A stretch of DNA of 64,000 nt from Duganella sp. CF517 (lineage in GTDB: Bacteria; Pseudomonadota; Gammaproteobacteria; Burkholderiales; Burkholderiaceae_D), in the NCBI RefSeq assembly GCF_900110275.1, contig NZ_FODC01000001.1, positions 907,198 through 971,197 of the forward strand, given 5' to 3'. Shown here in pieces: positions 20,601-29,087 of the stretch (its first letter is position 1; every line of letters begins with the position of its first letter). The notes beneath the pieces are model-generated. The model was given only the letters and a program-made list of their open reading frames with translations, was not told the DNA's origin and did no database searches. The position numbers were made by a program, and so were the translations under genes.

Positions 20601-20639
20601 GGTGATACTCCGTAAAGTTCGCTCATTGCACGCGCCTTA

Positions 20640-21005
20640 TCAGCCGATGACCTTCTTCACTACCTCGATGAGGCGCTGCGGATCGAACGGTTTGACCAGC
20701 CAGCCGTTGGCGCCGGCCGCGCGGCCCTTGGCCTTCATCTCGTCGGACGACTCGGTGGTCAGCATCAGGATCGGGGTCTTGGCGTAGGTCGGCAGCTCGC
20801 GCAGCAGCGCGATCAGCTGCAGGCCGTCCATGCGCGGCATGTTCTGGTCGGTCAGCACCAGGTCGACGCTTTGCAGCTTGGCTTTTTCCAGGCCGTCCTG
20901 GCCGTCAACCGCTTCCACCACCAGGTAGCCGGCGGCTTTCAGGCTGAAGGCCACCATCTGGCGCAGGGAACTGGAATCATCAACTGCAAGTATTGTCTTG
21001 GCCAT
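20640..21005 (-). CDS. single-domain response regulator, second CheY
   Basis: A 121-residue receiver starting MAKTILAVDDSSSLRQMVAF; the ATG at 21005 gives the standard CheY start, while an in-frame extension to 21059 is unsupported. It has D9/D10, phospho-acceptor D53 (VLTDQNMPRMDG), T83 and K105 (WLVKPF). It lies 39 bp upstream of cheA and immediately downstream of the CheZ-like gene. Single receivers of this type next to cheA often serve as phosphate sinks or auxiliary regulators. Its divergence from the canonical CheY at 12819 argues against a redundant motor-binding role, but this is inference. Confidence 0.92.
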   Translation of the reverse strand: MAKTILAVDDSSSLRQMVAFSLKAAGYLVVEAVDGQDGLEKAKLQSVDLVLTDQNMPRMDGLQLIALLRELPTYAKTPILMLTTESSDEMKAKGRAAGANGWLVKPFDPQRLIEVVKKVIG

Positions 21006-21088
21006 CTTGGTTCTCACTCTTATCAATGCTGGACGCGCACGTCCATTTTTTTTAAACAATCGGTGTTCAGCGGGGGGTCTGCCGACCC

Positions 21089-21637
21089 TTAAAACAATTC
21101 GATGTCGCCGCTCTCCAGGTGTTGCTGACTTACCGCCTTGCGCAACACGCTGCGCAGTTCCAAACTCTGTATCGCCAGCGCCATGCTGACCTTGCCCAGC
21201 AGCGCGACGATTTCCTCGTTGTCGCTCTCGGGCAGCATCTCGGCGCCGTGCGCGCCCAGGGTGCCGAGGAATTCGCGCAGGCCGGTGACGCGCTTGAGCG
21301 TGCGGTCGATCAGCTGGCTCGTCATGTCCTGGAACTGCATGCTGGTGATGGCGGCGTTGACATAGCCGCCCACCTGGCCCTGCAGCGCCTGCAACTGCGC
21401 GCGCTGCTCGGGCGTGGCGATGCCGCCGTCGAGCAGCAGCTGGATCGTGGCCCGCTCGGCCTCGACCGTCTGGTGGATGGCCATGAAGTTGAAGGACAGC
21501 TTCTCGATGGCCTCCTCCAGCAGCAGCCGGGTCTGGAGCAAATCGGTCTCGACCTCGGTCAGATGCTTGCGCCCGTGGTCAGACACGCCCGACAGCAGGC
21601 GTTTTACATGCGACCCAAGGATTTTTTTTCTCGTCAT
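21089..21637 (-). CDS. cheZ: CheZ-like CheY phosphatase
   Basis: A 182-residue mostly helical protein. The segment MQFQDMTSQLIDRTLKRV matches the CheZ active-site helix (E. coli QDFQDLTGQVIKR). The Asp and Gln that act in dephosphorylation are retained four residues apart (D104, Q108). The C-terminus (SGDIELF) is a short acidic and hydrophobic tail like the CheY-binding tail of CheZ. Overall similarity to enterobacterial CheZ looks low and the protein is shorter (CheZ has about 214 residues), so the call is CheZ-like. It lies between motB and the second cheY, unlike E. coli where cheZ follows cheY at the operon end. Confidence 0.75.
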   Translation of the reverse strand: MTRKKILGSHVKRLLSGVSDHGRKHLTEVETDLLQTRLLLEEAIEKLSFNFMAIHQTVEAERATIQLLLDGGIATPEQRAQLQALQGQVGGYVNAAITSMQFQDMTSQLIDRTLKRVTGLREFLGTLGAHGAEMLPESDNEEIVALLGKVSMALAIQSLELRSVLRKAVSQQHLESGDIELF

Positions 21638-21712
21638 AACATTCTCTATGTTCTACTCTTCGCTGCGCGCTGTACGCCTTGCTTGACTATCAGTACACAC
21701 TCTCTTCACCAC

Positions 21713-22660
21713 CTATTTGCGCACCGGCGGAGCGGCCGGCGCCGCGGCCGCCGGCGCCGGCGCCGCTTCCTCCTCGGCGCCGACCTCGATCTGGCGGCCA
21801 CCGTCGCGGATCACGCTCTCCTCGGTGCGCTTGTTCATCACCAGGATGCTGATGCGGCGGTTGATCGGGTTGAACGGATCGGCCTTGTCCAGGTTGGCGG
21901 CCGAGGCCAGCCCCACCACCCGCAGCACCTTGGCGTCGGCCATGCCGCCGACGATCAGTTCGCGCCGCGAGGCGTTGGCGCGGTCGGCCGACAATTCCCA
22001 GTTGCTGTAGCCGGTCTCGCTCATGTACGGCGTCGAATCGGTATGGCCCGACAGGCCGATGCGGTTCGGCACATCGTTCAGCACGAACCCGATCTCGTGC
22101 AAAATCTCTTTCGTGTACGACTGCAACTCGGCCTTGGCCAGCGCGAACATCGGACGGTTCTGCTCGTCGACGATCTGGATCCGCAAGCCCTCGGTCGTAA
22201 TATCGAGCAGCAACTGGTTCTTGTACTTGACCAGCACCGGATTGGTTTCGATCGCCGTCTCGATCTTGTCCTTGAGCGACTTCAGCCGCTGCGCGTCCTC
22301 GGCCTCGACGGCGGCGCGCGCGGCGTTGATATTGACCTTTTTCTGCGCGCTCGGATCGCTGCTGGCGGCGACCTGGCCGTCCTTGCGCGTCAAATCCTTG
22401 CCGCCGCCGGGGATCACCGACGAACTGTCGCCGCTGCCCGAGCCGCCCTGCATGGCCACCTTCAGCGGCGTCTTGAAGTAATCCGAAATCCCCTTCAAGT
22501 CGCCCTTGGACGTCGAGCCAAGCAGCCACATCAACAGGAAGAACGCCATCATCGCGGTCACGAAGTCGGCATACGCGATCTTCCACGCTCCGCCGTGGTG
22601 GCCGCCGCCGTGCTTCTTGATGCGCTTGACGATAATTGGCCGTAAGCCTTCTTCAGCCAT
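21713..22660 (-). CDS. motB: flagellar motor stator protein MotB
   Basis: A 315-residue stator subunit. The single TM helix has the proton-carrying aspartate at D32 (KIAYADFVTAMMAFFLLMWL), at the same number as in E. coli. A plug/linker region follows. The C-terminal OmpA-like peptidoglycan-binding domain contains IGLSGHTDSTPYMSETGYSN and ANASRRELIVGGM. A Pro/Ala/Glu-rich tail ends the protein. It starts 53 bp after motA. Seventy-five bp separate it from the CheZ-like gene. Confidence 0.97.
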   Translation of the reverse strand: MAEEGLRPIIVKRIKKHGGGHHGGAWKIAYADFVTAMMAFFLLMWLLGSTSKGDLKGISDYFKTPLKVAMQGGSGSGDSSSVIPGGGKDLTRKDGQVAASSDPSAQKKVNINAARAAVEAEDAQRLKSLKDKIETAIETNPVLVKYKNQLLLDITTEGLRIQIVDEQNRPMFALAKAELQSYTKEILHEIGFVLNDVPNRIGLSGHTDSTPYMSETGYSNWELSADRANASRRELIVGGMADAKVLRVVGLASAANLDKADPFNPINRRISILVMNKRTEESVIRDGGRQIEVGAEEEAAPAPAAAAPAAPPVRK

Positions 22661-22713
22661 GACGATTCCTCACAGAGTCCAACATGATTCCAGTAGCGCG
22701 TTTCATCCCGGGC

Positions 22714-23574
22714 TTACTTCGACTTCGATTTCTTGATATGGTCTTCCAGCTCGCCGAAGGTCGGACGCTCGGTCGAGTACAGCACCTTGCGGCCGAACTC
22801 GACGGCCAGCGCCGGCGCGTAGCCGTTCAAGCTGGCCAGCAAGGTGACCTTGACGCACTGGTACATCTTGGTCGACTCCTCCAGCTTCTGCTCGAGCAGG
22901 CTGGCCAGCGGACCGACGAAACCATACGCCAGCAAAATACCAAGGAAGGTGCCGACCAGCGCGTGGGCGATCAGGATGCCCAGTTCGGCCGGCGGCAGGC
23001 CGACGTTTTCCATCGTGTGCACCACCCCCATCACGGCCGCCACGATACCGAACGCCGGCATGCCATCGCCCAAGCGGGCGATCGCGTGGCCGGGCGCGGC
23101 GCCCTCGTGGTGGTGGGTCTCGATCTCGTTGTCCATCAGGTTTTCGATCTGGAACGCGTCCATATTCCCCGACACCATCAGGCGCAGGTAATCGGTCATG
23201 AACTCGACGATGTGATGGTCTTCCAGCACGCTCGGATACTTGCTGAACAACGGGCTTTGCTCCGGGCTGTCGATATCGCCTTCGATCGACATCAAGCCCT
23301 CCTTGCGGACCTTGGAGAGGACGTCGAACAGCAGCGACATCAGTTCCATGTACAAGTCCTTGGTGTAGCGCGAGCCCTTGAACAGGGTGGGCAGCGCGGC
23401 CAGCGTGGACTTCAGGGTCTTGCCGTTGTTGCCAACGATAAAAGCCCCGACCGCGCCGCCGCCGATCATCACCAGCTCGAGCGGCTGGAACAGCGCGGCC
23501 AGATGCCCGCCTCCCATCGCGTAGCCGCCGAAGACGCCGACCAGCACCACCACATATCCAATTATGACTAACAA
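22714..23574 (-). CDS. motA: flagellar motor stator protein MotA (TTG start)
   Basis: A 286-residue four-TM stator subunit that, with MotB, passes protons to drive the rotor. The start is taken as TTG at 23574, with GGGGAG nine bases upstream. From it the sequence begins MLVIIGYVVVLVGVFGGYAM as in other MotAs. The essential residues then fall exactly at the E. coli numbers R90, E98 and P173 (DGMPAFG). An ATG at 23685 would add 37 residues with no family similarity. The gene is 132 bp downstream of the methyltransferase and 53 bp upstream of motB. Confidence 0.93.
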   Translation of the reverse strand: MLVIIGYVVVLVGVFGGYAMGGGHLAALFQPLELVMIGGGAVGAFIVGNNGKTLKSTLAALPTLFKGSRYTKDLYMELMSLLFDVLSKVRKEGLMSIEGDIDSPEQSPLFSKYPSVLEDHHIVEFMTDYLRLMVSGNMDAFQIENLMDNEIETHHHEGAAPGHAIARLGDGMPAFGIVAAVMGVVHTMENVGLPPAELGILIAHALVGTFLGILLAYGFVGPLASLLEQKLEESTKMYQCVKVTLLASLNGYAPALAVEFGRKVLYSTERPTFGELEDHIKKSKSK

Positions 23575-23706
23575 GTGACCTGACTCCCCATAGTGAAACA
23601 AGGCCAAAATGTCAACTAACGCCGGCCCGATTTCAATAAATTTACGTGTAGAACTACAATAACGTGTCCGGGGGTGGCCGAGCAAGTGATTAACGCCAAA
23701 TGATGC

Positions 23707-24507
23707 TTAAAAGTACCATTTATAGAGCGGCGCGGTGTCGTCTGTGGCGAGAATGGTCTGATCCGGCGCCCGCGCGTCGATTGCAAATTCATAGCTTATA
23801 AGTATGGCATCGGGACACATTTCGGCCTGCGCCTTGCGCCACAGGCCCGCCATCGCGGCCGGCGACAGATAGGCGAACACCAGATCGAACTGGGCGAAAT
23901 CGAGGCGCTCGTAGTCGCCCAACACGAAGCGCGCGCGGCTGCCGCGCATGACCGCGCGCGCCTTGCTATATAACCAGGGCAGCGGCGCCAGCTCGATGCC
24001 GACGCACTCGATATCGGGCCGCGCGCGCGCCAGGTACATCACCAGCCCACCCAGTCCGCTGCCGATGTCGATCACGCGCAGCGGCCGGCCGTCCGCGCGC
24101 GGCGGCGGCAACTGCTGGCGCACCGCGTCCCACACGGCCGGCTGCGACGGATAATAGGGAACCTGCGTGCGGAAGGTCGACCAGTACAGCCCCAGCAGGA
24201 CGAGAAAAACCGCCAGGAACAGCCACGGCGGCAGCCGCAGCGACCAGGTCGCCAATACCGCCAGCGGGAAAAAGAATTCGATCGCGCGCCACCACACGGC
24301 CAGTCCCGCGCGCCACGTGATGGCGGCGGCGACCAGGCCGTGGACCACGGCGACGGTCGGATAATCGACGGGGAAGCGGACAGTGGCCAGCAGGTACACC
24401 AGGCCGAGGCTGAGCGGCGCGGCGCCGCATTGGATCAGCAAGGCCCGCACGGCGGGCGCGCGGGCGATGCGTTGGAGATAGGAAGCTTGGGGGAGGTGGC
24501 GGGTCAC
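23707..24507 (-). CDS. membrane-anchored class I SAM-dependent methyltransferase
   Basis: A 266-residue protein. A GTG at 24507 overlaps the flhC stop (GTGA), so translation is probably coupled; upstream in-frame ATG codons lie inside flhC. The first 120 residues hold about four hydrophobic segments (for example [16 protein letters not shown] and [15 protein letters not shown]). The C-terminal half is a Rossmann methyltransferase with [18 protein letters not shown] (motif I), CVGIELAP and [20 protein letters not shown]. The TM-plus-MTase layout recalls the FAM173/ATPSCKMT lysine methyltransferases, but similarity is not strong enough to name a target. Its place between flhC and motA suggests a link to motility or to a membrane complex. 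Confidence 0.75.
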   Translation of the reverse strand: MTRHLPQASYLQRIARAPAVRALLIQCGAAPLSLGLVYLLATVRFPVDYPTVAVVHGLVAAAITWRAGLAVWWRAIEFFFPLAVLATWSLRLPPWLFLAVFLVLLGLYWSTFRTQVPYYPSQPAVWDAVRQQLPPPRADGRPLRVIDIGSGLGGLVMYLARARPDIECVGIELAPLPWLYSKARAVMRGSRARFVLGDYERLDFAQFDLVFAYLSPAAMAGLWRKAQAEMCPDAILISYEFAIDARAPDQTILATDDTAPLYKWYF

Positions 24508-25049
24508 GCGGCCAGGGCGTCGGCGTCGCGGGACTTCTTGGTCTTGCCGGCGCGCGAAGGCATGTGGCACAGGCCGCAGACATAGCTGCCGTTCAAGTCC
24601 ATGCAGTTGACCACGTATTTACCCTGGCATTTGCCGCACGGGGCCAGTTCCAGCATCTTGCTGCCGAAAAAGCGCACCAGCGTCCAGGCGCGGGTCAGCG
24701 ACAGCAGCGGCTCTTCGCCCGGTTCCGGCGGCATTTGTTCGAGGTACAGCTTGTAGGCCTTCATGACCGCTTCGATGCCGGTGGCGCCGGCGTGGTCGAC
24801 CAGGAATTTATGGATGTTGATGAACAGCGAGGAATGGATGTTCGGCTGCCAGGTCAGGAACCAGTCGGTCGAGAACGGCAGCATGCCTTTCGGTGGCGAC
24901 ACGCCGCGCAGCTCTTTATACAGCTTGAGCAGGCGCTCGCGCGACAGCGAGACTTCGGTTTCCAGCAGTTGCAGGCGCGCGCCCAGCTGGATCAGTTCGA
25001 TCGCGAGCTGAATTTCTTGTGCTTCAGACACTACGCTTTTCTTGGTCAT
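24504..25049 (-). CDS. flhC: flagellar transcriptional activator FlhC
   Basis: FlhC with FlhD forms the FlhD4C2 master activator of class II flagellar promoters. The 181-residue protein has the family N-terminal helices ([20 protein letters not shown], then [18 protein letters not shown]) and [20 protein letters not shown]. The C-terminal zinc site has four cysteines (CGKCQGKY, then CGLC). It lies 96 bp downstream of flhD. Its stop overlaps the methyltransferase GTG start. Confidence 0.97.
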   Translation of the reverse strand: MTKKSVVSEAQEIQLAIELIQLGARLQLLETEVSLSRERLLKLYKELRGVSPPKGMLPFSTDWFLTWQPNIHSSLFINIHKFLVDHAGATGIEAVMKAYKLYLEQMPPEPGEEPLLSLTRAWTLVRFFGSKMLELAPCGKCQGKYVVNCMDLNGSYVCGLCHMPSRAGKTKKSRDADALAA

Positions 25050-25113
25050 GATCCCTGCTCCCGGCTGTCTAATGATGGTAATGCGCTTTGCGATGCGATG
25101 GCGTTCGGTTGGA

Positions 25114-25149
25114 ACGACTTAAACGACTTAAACGACTTAAACGACTTAA
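25114..25149 (-). repeat. four tandem 9-bp repeats covering the flhD stop codon
   Basis: The plus strand reads acgacttaa four times in perfect tandem. On the coding strand each unit contains TAA in the flhD frame (TAAGTCGTT repeated), so the real stop is followed by in-frame TAA codons every nine bases. The array lies in the flhD-flhC spacer. Confidence 0.95.
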
Positions 25150-25463
25150 GCGATTTCTTCGACAGCCTGGCCGGCCATCAGGATGGCGGCGTGCGACTGG
25201 GCCAGCGAACGGTCTTTATTATGGCTGGTCAGCATCGACAGGATGGCGCCGTCGTCGAAGCGGAAGCGGGCCAGCATCATGTTGCCGCCTGCCAGCTTGA
25301 GGATCTGAGCGTTGCTCATGCCTTCGATCAGGTCGGCGATTTCGGTGGCGATGCCCAGACGGAAGATCGCGGTGACTTTGTCGGCACGGATCATCTGCTG
25401 CGCGAGCATCAGGTAGCTCAGGTTAGCGTCGCGAATTTCAGCCATCATATCGTTTGCGGTCAT
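25146..25463 (-). CDS. flhD: flagellar transcriptional activator FlhD
   Basis: A 105-residue FlhD starting MTANDMMAEIRDANLSYLML. The ATG at 25463 is preferred because GGGAG lies seven bases upstream, whereas the ATG at 25469 is too close to it. The family core AQQMIRADKVTAIFRLGIAT is present, as is the C-terminal VEEIA. It is the first gene of the motility cluster and faces a long AT-rich upstream region. FlhD supplies the dimer core, and FlhC adds DNA binding. Confidence 0.95.
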   Translation of the reverse strand: MTANDMMAEIRDANLSYLMLAQQMIRADKVTAIFRLGIATEIADLIEGMSNAQILKLAGGNMMLARFRFDDGAILSMLTSHNKDRSLAQSHAAILMAGQAVEEIA

Positions 25464-25739
25464 TTCCATCTCCCAGTATTTGTTTCACTGCGGAACACAA
25501 TTGCGTTTCCAGTGAGATACATTCTGCGGGAGCAACAAAAATACGAGTAGAGGATACCTTCCGTATTTTGCGTCAGGCAATAGCGAACGCGACCCGTCGG
25601 TGTTTGTCTGACAAACACACTAGGATCGAGGCTCTACGCCCTTGCGGCGTGGAAATTTTATGGCGTGAGATCTTCAAAAAAGTCCTGTCATGACACGAAA
25701 AAATAGTTCGTATGGCGACTCTTTTTTGCTACATCTAAC

Positions 25740-25905
25740 CCGGTTACGGCAGCTTTTTCGGGAACTTTAGGGTTTCCACAGAAAAATTTTAAATTATTTT
25801 CGACTACATCGATGCAAGCCGAATCGCGCTTTGACGCCGATTTACCGACTTTTACGCGCTTCATGAATCTGGTAACGGCAGCGCTTCCGGGAACTTTAGG
25901 GTTTT
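25740..25905. repeat. pair of 36-bp imperfect direct repeats upstream of flhD
   Basis: Copies at 25740-25775 and about 25869-25904 differ at about five positions. The identical core is cgggaactttagggttt, and both share a tacggcagc / taacggcagc left part. They are 129 bp apart, about 12 helical turns. Confidence 0.8.
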
Positions 25906-25938
25906 TTTGAATTTTTTTGAAAAAACTCGAAAATAATT
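25792..25938. repeat. 12-bp perfect inverted repeat upstream of flhD
   Basis: aattattttcga at 25792-25803 is the exact reverse complement of tcgaaaataatt at 25927-25938. The arms flank the second direct-repeat copy and could support a DNA loop or two half-sites for one regulator. Confidence 0.6.
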
Positions 25939-26103
25939 GTCGAGCACCCCGCAAAGTCAGCATCCATGCGGGTTTGCCGCTGGTGTCGGGGTGCGGCCGA
26001 TAGCCCGCGCGGCGGCAAAAACAGCGGTTTTTCCTGTTACACTGGCGTATCAGGCAACTTGTTTAAGCCTAAAGCATCAATGCATCCGAAGGAAGGTAAC
26101 TTA

Positions 26104-27354
26104 ATGACAACCCGCAATGACTGCCTGCAACGCGACGCCGGGGACCCGCTGTCCGGGCTGCGCGAACGCTTCGATCTGCCGGCCGGCGTGATATATCTCG
26201 ATGGCAACTCCTTGGGCGCCCGGCCAAAGTCGGCCCTGACCCGTGCCCAGCACGTCATCGCGCAGGAATGGGGACACGATCTGATCCGCAGTTGGAATAC
26301 CGCCGGCTGGTTCGACCTGCCAAAAAGGCTGGGCAACCGGCTGGCGCCGCTGATCGGCGGCGCTCCGGACGAGGTCGTTGTCACCGACACCACCTCGCTC
26401 AACCTGTTCAAGGCGCTGGCCGCCGCGCTGCACATGCAGGCGGACGAGCCGTCCGGCGCCGGGCGGCGCGTGATCGTCACCGAACGCTCCAACTTCCCGA
26501 CCGACATCTATATGGCCAAGGGCCTGAGCAGCTGGCTCGATCGCGGCTATGTCGTCAAGCTGGTCGATTCGGTCGAGGAACTGCCGGCCGCCATCGGCGC
26601 CGACACCGCCGTCGTCATGCTGACCCACGTGAACTACCGCACCGGCTACCAGCACGACATGCGCGCCGCCAGCGCCCTGGCCCACGCGGCCGGCGCGCTG
26701 ATCATCTGGGACCTGGCGCACTCGGCCGGCGCGGTGCCGCTCGACCTGAACGGCGACGGCGCCGACCTGGCCGTCGGCTGCACCTATAAGTATCTGAACG
26801 GCGGCCCGGGCGCCCCGGCCTTCATCTGGGTGCCGCGCCGCCACCAGGCGCGCTTCACGCAGCCGTTATCGGGCTGGTGGGGCCACGCCGCGCCGTTCGC
26901 CATGGCGCCCGACTTCGCCCCGGTGGACGGCATCGGCCGCGCGCTGTGCGGCACGCAGCCGGTGGTGTCGCTGGCGATGGTCGAGAGCGGACTGGAGGTG
27001 TTCGAACAAACGTCGATGGCGGCGATCCGCGAAAAATCGCTGGCGCTCACCGACCTGTTCATCGAACTGGTGGAACAACGCTGCGCCGACCACCCGCTGG
27101 GCCTGGTCACACCACGCCAGCACGCGCGCCGGGGCAGCCAGGTCAGCTTCACGCACCCGCACGGCTACGCGGTGATGGCCGCGCTGATCGCGCGCGGCGT
27201 CATCGGCGACTACCGCGAACCGGCCATCATGCGCTTCGGCTTCACGCCGCTGTACACCAGCTACACGGAAGTCTGGGACGCGGTCGAGATCCTGCGCGAC
27301 ATCCTGGACCGCAAAGACTACGACGTCGACGCCAAGCGCGACGCCGTCACCTGA
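26104..27354 (+). CDS. kynU: kynureninase
   Basis: PLP enzyme that splits kynurenine to anthranilate and alanine in tryptophan catabolism. The start at 26104 has GGAAGG upstream and gives 416 residues, the usual bacterial length. Motifs include [20 protein letters not shown] near residue 24, the Asp-rich [17 protein letters not shown] and the PLP lysine K229 in [35 protein letters not shown] is also typical. kynA follows after 10 bp. A longer frame reaching 25966 uses poorly coding sequence and is rejected. Confidence 0.97.
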   Translation: MTTRNDCLQRDAGDPLSGLRERFDLPAGVIYLDGNSLGARPKSALTRAQHVIAQEWGHDLIRSWNTAGWFDLPKRLGNRLAPLIGGAPDEVVVTDTTSLNLFKALAAALHMQADEPSGAGRRVIVTERSNFPTDIYMAKGLSSWLDRGYVVKLVDSVEELPAAIGADTAVVMLTHVNYRTGYQHDMRAASALAHAAGALIIWDLAHSAGAVPLDLNGDGADLAVGCTYKYLNGGPGAPAFIWVPRRHQARFTQPLSGWWGHAAPFAMAPDFAPVDGIGRALCGTQPVVSLAMVESGLEVFEQTSMAAIREKSLALTDLFIELVEQRCADHPLGLVTPRQHARRGSQVSFTHPHGYAVMAALIARGVIGDYREPAIMRFGFTPLYTSYTEVWDAVEILRDILDRKDYDVDAKRDAVT

Positions 27355-27364
27355 CGAGATCATC

Positions 27365-28255
27365 ATGACCGAACACAAACCGGCGGCCACGGGCTGCCCG
27401 ATGCACGCCAACACCGACAACCCCGGCGCCGGCGACGCCGAATGGCACGGCGCGCAAATGGACTTCAGCAACGCGATGAGCTACGGCGACTATCTGGGCC
27501 TGCACCAGATCCTCAACGCCCAGCACCCGCTGTCGCCCAACCATAACGAAATGCTGTTCATCGTCCAGCACCAGACCAGCGAACTGTGGATGAAGCTGAT
27601 GCTGCACGAAATGCACGCGGTACGCGCGCACCTGCGATCGAACGACCTGGCGCCGGCCTTCAAGATGCTGGCGCGGGTGGCCCGCATCATGGACCAGCTG
27701 GTGCACGCCTGGGACGTGCTGGCGACGATGACGCCGCCCGAATACACCGCGATCCGCCCGTATCTGGGCGCTTCGTCGGGCTTCCAGTCGTATCAATACC
27801 GCGAAATCGAGTTCATCCTGGGCAACAAAAACGCCGCCCTGCTGAGCGTCCACACCACCGCGCCGGACGCCTTCGCGGTGCTCGACAAGGCCTTGCGCGA
27901 GCCCTCGGTCTACGACGAAGCGATCAAACTGCTGGCCCGCAACGGCCTGCCGATCGCCGCCGAGCGGCTCGACGCCGACTGGACCTTGCCGACCGCCGCC
28001 GACGACTCGGTGCAAAACGCCTGGCTCGAGGTCTACCGCGACCCGTCGAAATACTGGGCGTTATACGAGCTGGCCGAAAAGCTGGTCGACCTCGAAACGG
28101 CGTTCCGTTTCTGGCGCTTCCGCCACGTCACCACGGTCGAGCGCATCATCGGCTTCAAGACCGGCACCGGCGGCACGGCCGGGGTCAGCTACCTGCGCAA
28201 GATGCTCGACGTGGTGCTGTTCCCCGAACTGTTCGCGCTACGCACCGCCCTCTAA
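27365..28255 (+). CDS. kynA: tryptophan 2,3-dioxygenase
   Basis: Haem dioxygenase opening the indole ring of tryptophan to N-formylkynurenine. The 296-residue protein has [20 protein letters not shown], the haem pocket [18 protein letters not shown] and [20 protein letters not shown]. The [14 protein letters not shown] segment and the C-terminal [17 protein letters not shown] are also present. It forms a two-gene operon with kynU. The intermediate enzyme, kynurenine formamidase (kynB), is not adjacent and must be elsewhere. Confidence 0.97.
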   Translation: MTEHKPAATGCPMHANTDNPGAGDAEWHGAQMDFSNAMSYGDYLGLHQILNAQHPLSPNHNEMLFIVQHQTSELWMKLMLHEMHAVRAHLRSNDLAPAFKMLARVARIMDQLVHAWDVLATMTPPEYTAIRPYLGASSGFQSYQYREIEFILGNKNAALLSVHTTAPDAFAVLDKALREPSVYDEAIKLLARNGLPIAAERLDADWTLPTAADDSVQNAWLEVYRDPSKYWALYELAEKLVDLETAFRFWRFRHVTTVERIIGFKTGTGGTAGVSYLRKMLDVVLFPELFALRTAL

Positions 28256-28350
28256 CCCCCCGGGGGTCAGTGCCGACATTCGGACACGGGCTGCGCCGTA
28301 AGCTCCCCCCCGGGGTCAGTGCCGACATTCGGACACGGGCTGCGCCGTAA
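28256..28350. repeat. two tandem copies of a 49-bp-period repeat after kynA
   Basis: The sequence beginning ggggtcagtgccgacattcg and ending gctgcgccgtaa occurs twice, at about 28263-28301 and 28312-28350, 39 bp identical. The units are joined by a C-run (ccccccgg). It begins directly after the kynA stop codon. It contains CCGA-cat-TCGG, a short stem. It looks like an intergenic repeat unit of the REP kind. Confidence 0.9.
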
Positions 28351-28460
28351 AGGCCCTGGATCACCCCGTTTGTCTCAACTTGCGCATATCGCGCGGGTCG
28401 CTCGGCACGGCACCTTGGGCGGGTTAAGATGCCAGCCATCCAACCCAGCAAGGAACCCGC

Positions 28461-29006
28461 ATGGACTATGAAGTGCTCACTCTGGCCGGCCTGTGGAACT
28501 CCGGCCCCGCCCACTGGCAAACCCGATGGGAGCAAACCCACCCTGGCTGGGTCCGCGTGCCCCACCGCGATTGGCAAACCCCGGACCGCGACGAATGGGT
28601 GGCCGAACTGGACGCCGCCATTGCCCGCTGCCAACGTCCGCCGGTGGTGGCCGCGCACAGCCTGGGCTGCTCCCTGGTGACGCGCTGGGCCGCCTCCGGG
28701 TCCGCGCACCGGATCGCCGGCGCCTTCCTGGTCGCGCCCAGCGACACCGACGCCCCATCCTACCCCGACTGCACGACCGGCTTCCAGCCGATGCTGCTAG
28801 AGCGCCTGCCCTTCCCCAGCATCGTCATCGCCAGCACCGACGATCCCTACGTCAGCACGCTACGCGCGCGACAGTTCGCAATGGCCTGGGGGAGCGACTA
28901 CACTGAAATCGGCAACGCCGGCCATATCAATGGCGACGCCGGCTACGGCCCCTGGCCGGAGGGCGAACGGCTGCTGCTGGACCTCTGCAAAAAAGTCCAG
29001 CGCTGA
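28461..29006 (+). CDS. RBBP9/YdeN-family alpha/beta hydrolase
   Basis: A 181-residue small serine hydrolase. The nucleophile elbow is AHSLGC with S67, the acid is D127 or D128 (ASTDDPY) and the histidine is H155 (NAGHING). The N-terminal LAGLWNSGPAHWQTRWEQTH is characteristic of the RBBP9/YdeN group. Proteins of this family have weak esterase or peptidase activities with unknown natural substrates. It stands alone between a repeat region and the CHRD gene. It is not a kynurenine formamidase by motif. Confidence 0.88.
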   Translation: MDYEVLTLAGLWNSGPAHWQTRWEQTHPGWVRVPHRDWQTPDRDEWVAELDAAIARCQRPPVVAAHSLGCSLVTRWAASGSAHRIAGAFLVAPSDTDAPSYPDCTTGFQPMLLERLPFPSIVIASTDDPYVSTLRARQFAMAWGSDYTEIGNAGHINGDAGYGPWPEGERLLLDLCKKVQR

Positions 29007-29087
29007 GGGAACTCGCGCACCGGCACTCCCTCTAACATTGACGCAAGAAGGCCCAATAACGCATCTATAACAATGGAGGGAACAAGA

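Larger units (their letters stand above)
25464..26103. promoter_or_regulatory. AT-rich divergent regulatory region, flhD to kynU
   Basis: A 640-bp non-coding region, far longer and more AT-rich than other gaps in the window. Between about 25680 and 25945 it contains A- and T-tracts (gaaaaattttaaattatttt; gtttttttgaatttttttga). It also holds a 36-bp imperfect direct repeat and a 12-bp inverted repeat. No open frame with coding character was found. It must hold promoters for flhDC (minus) and kynU (plus). Master flagellar promoters are typically large integration points for several regulators, which fits its size. Confidence 0.7.

Noticed and set aside
18396..20615. 739-residue plus-strand frame spanning cheA
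   Set aside because: Exact antisense of cheA, low-complexity Asp/Arg/His sequence, no ribosome-binding site or domain.
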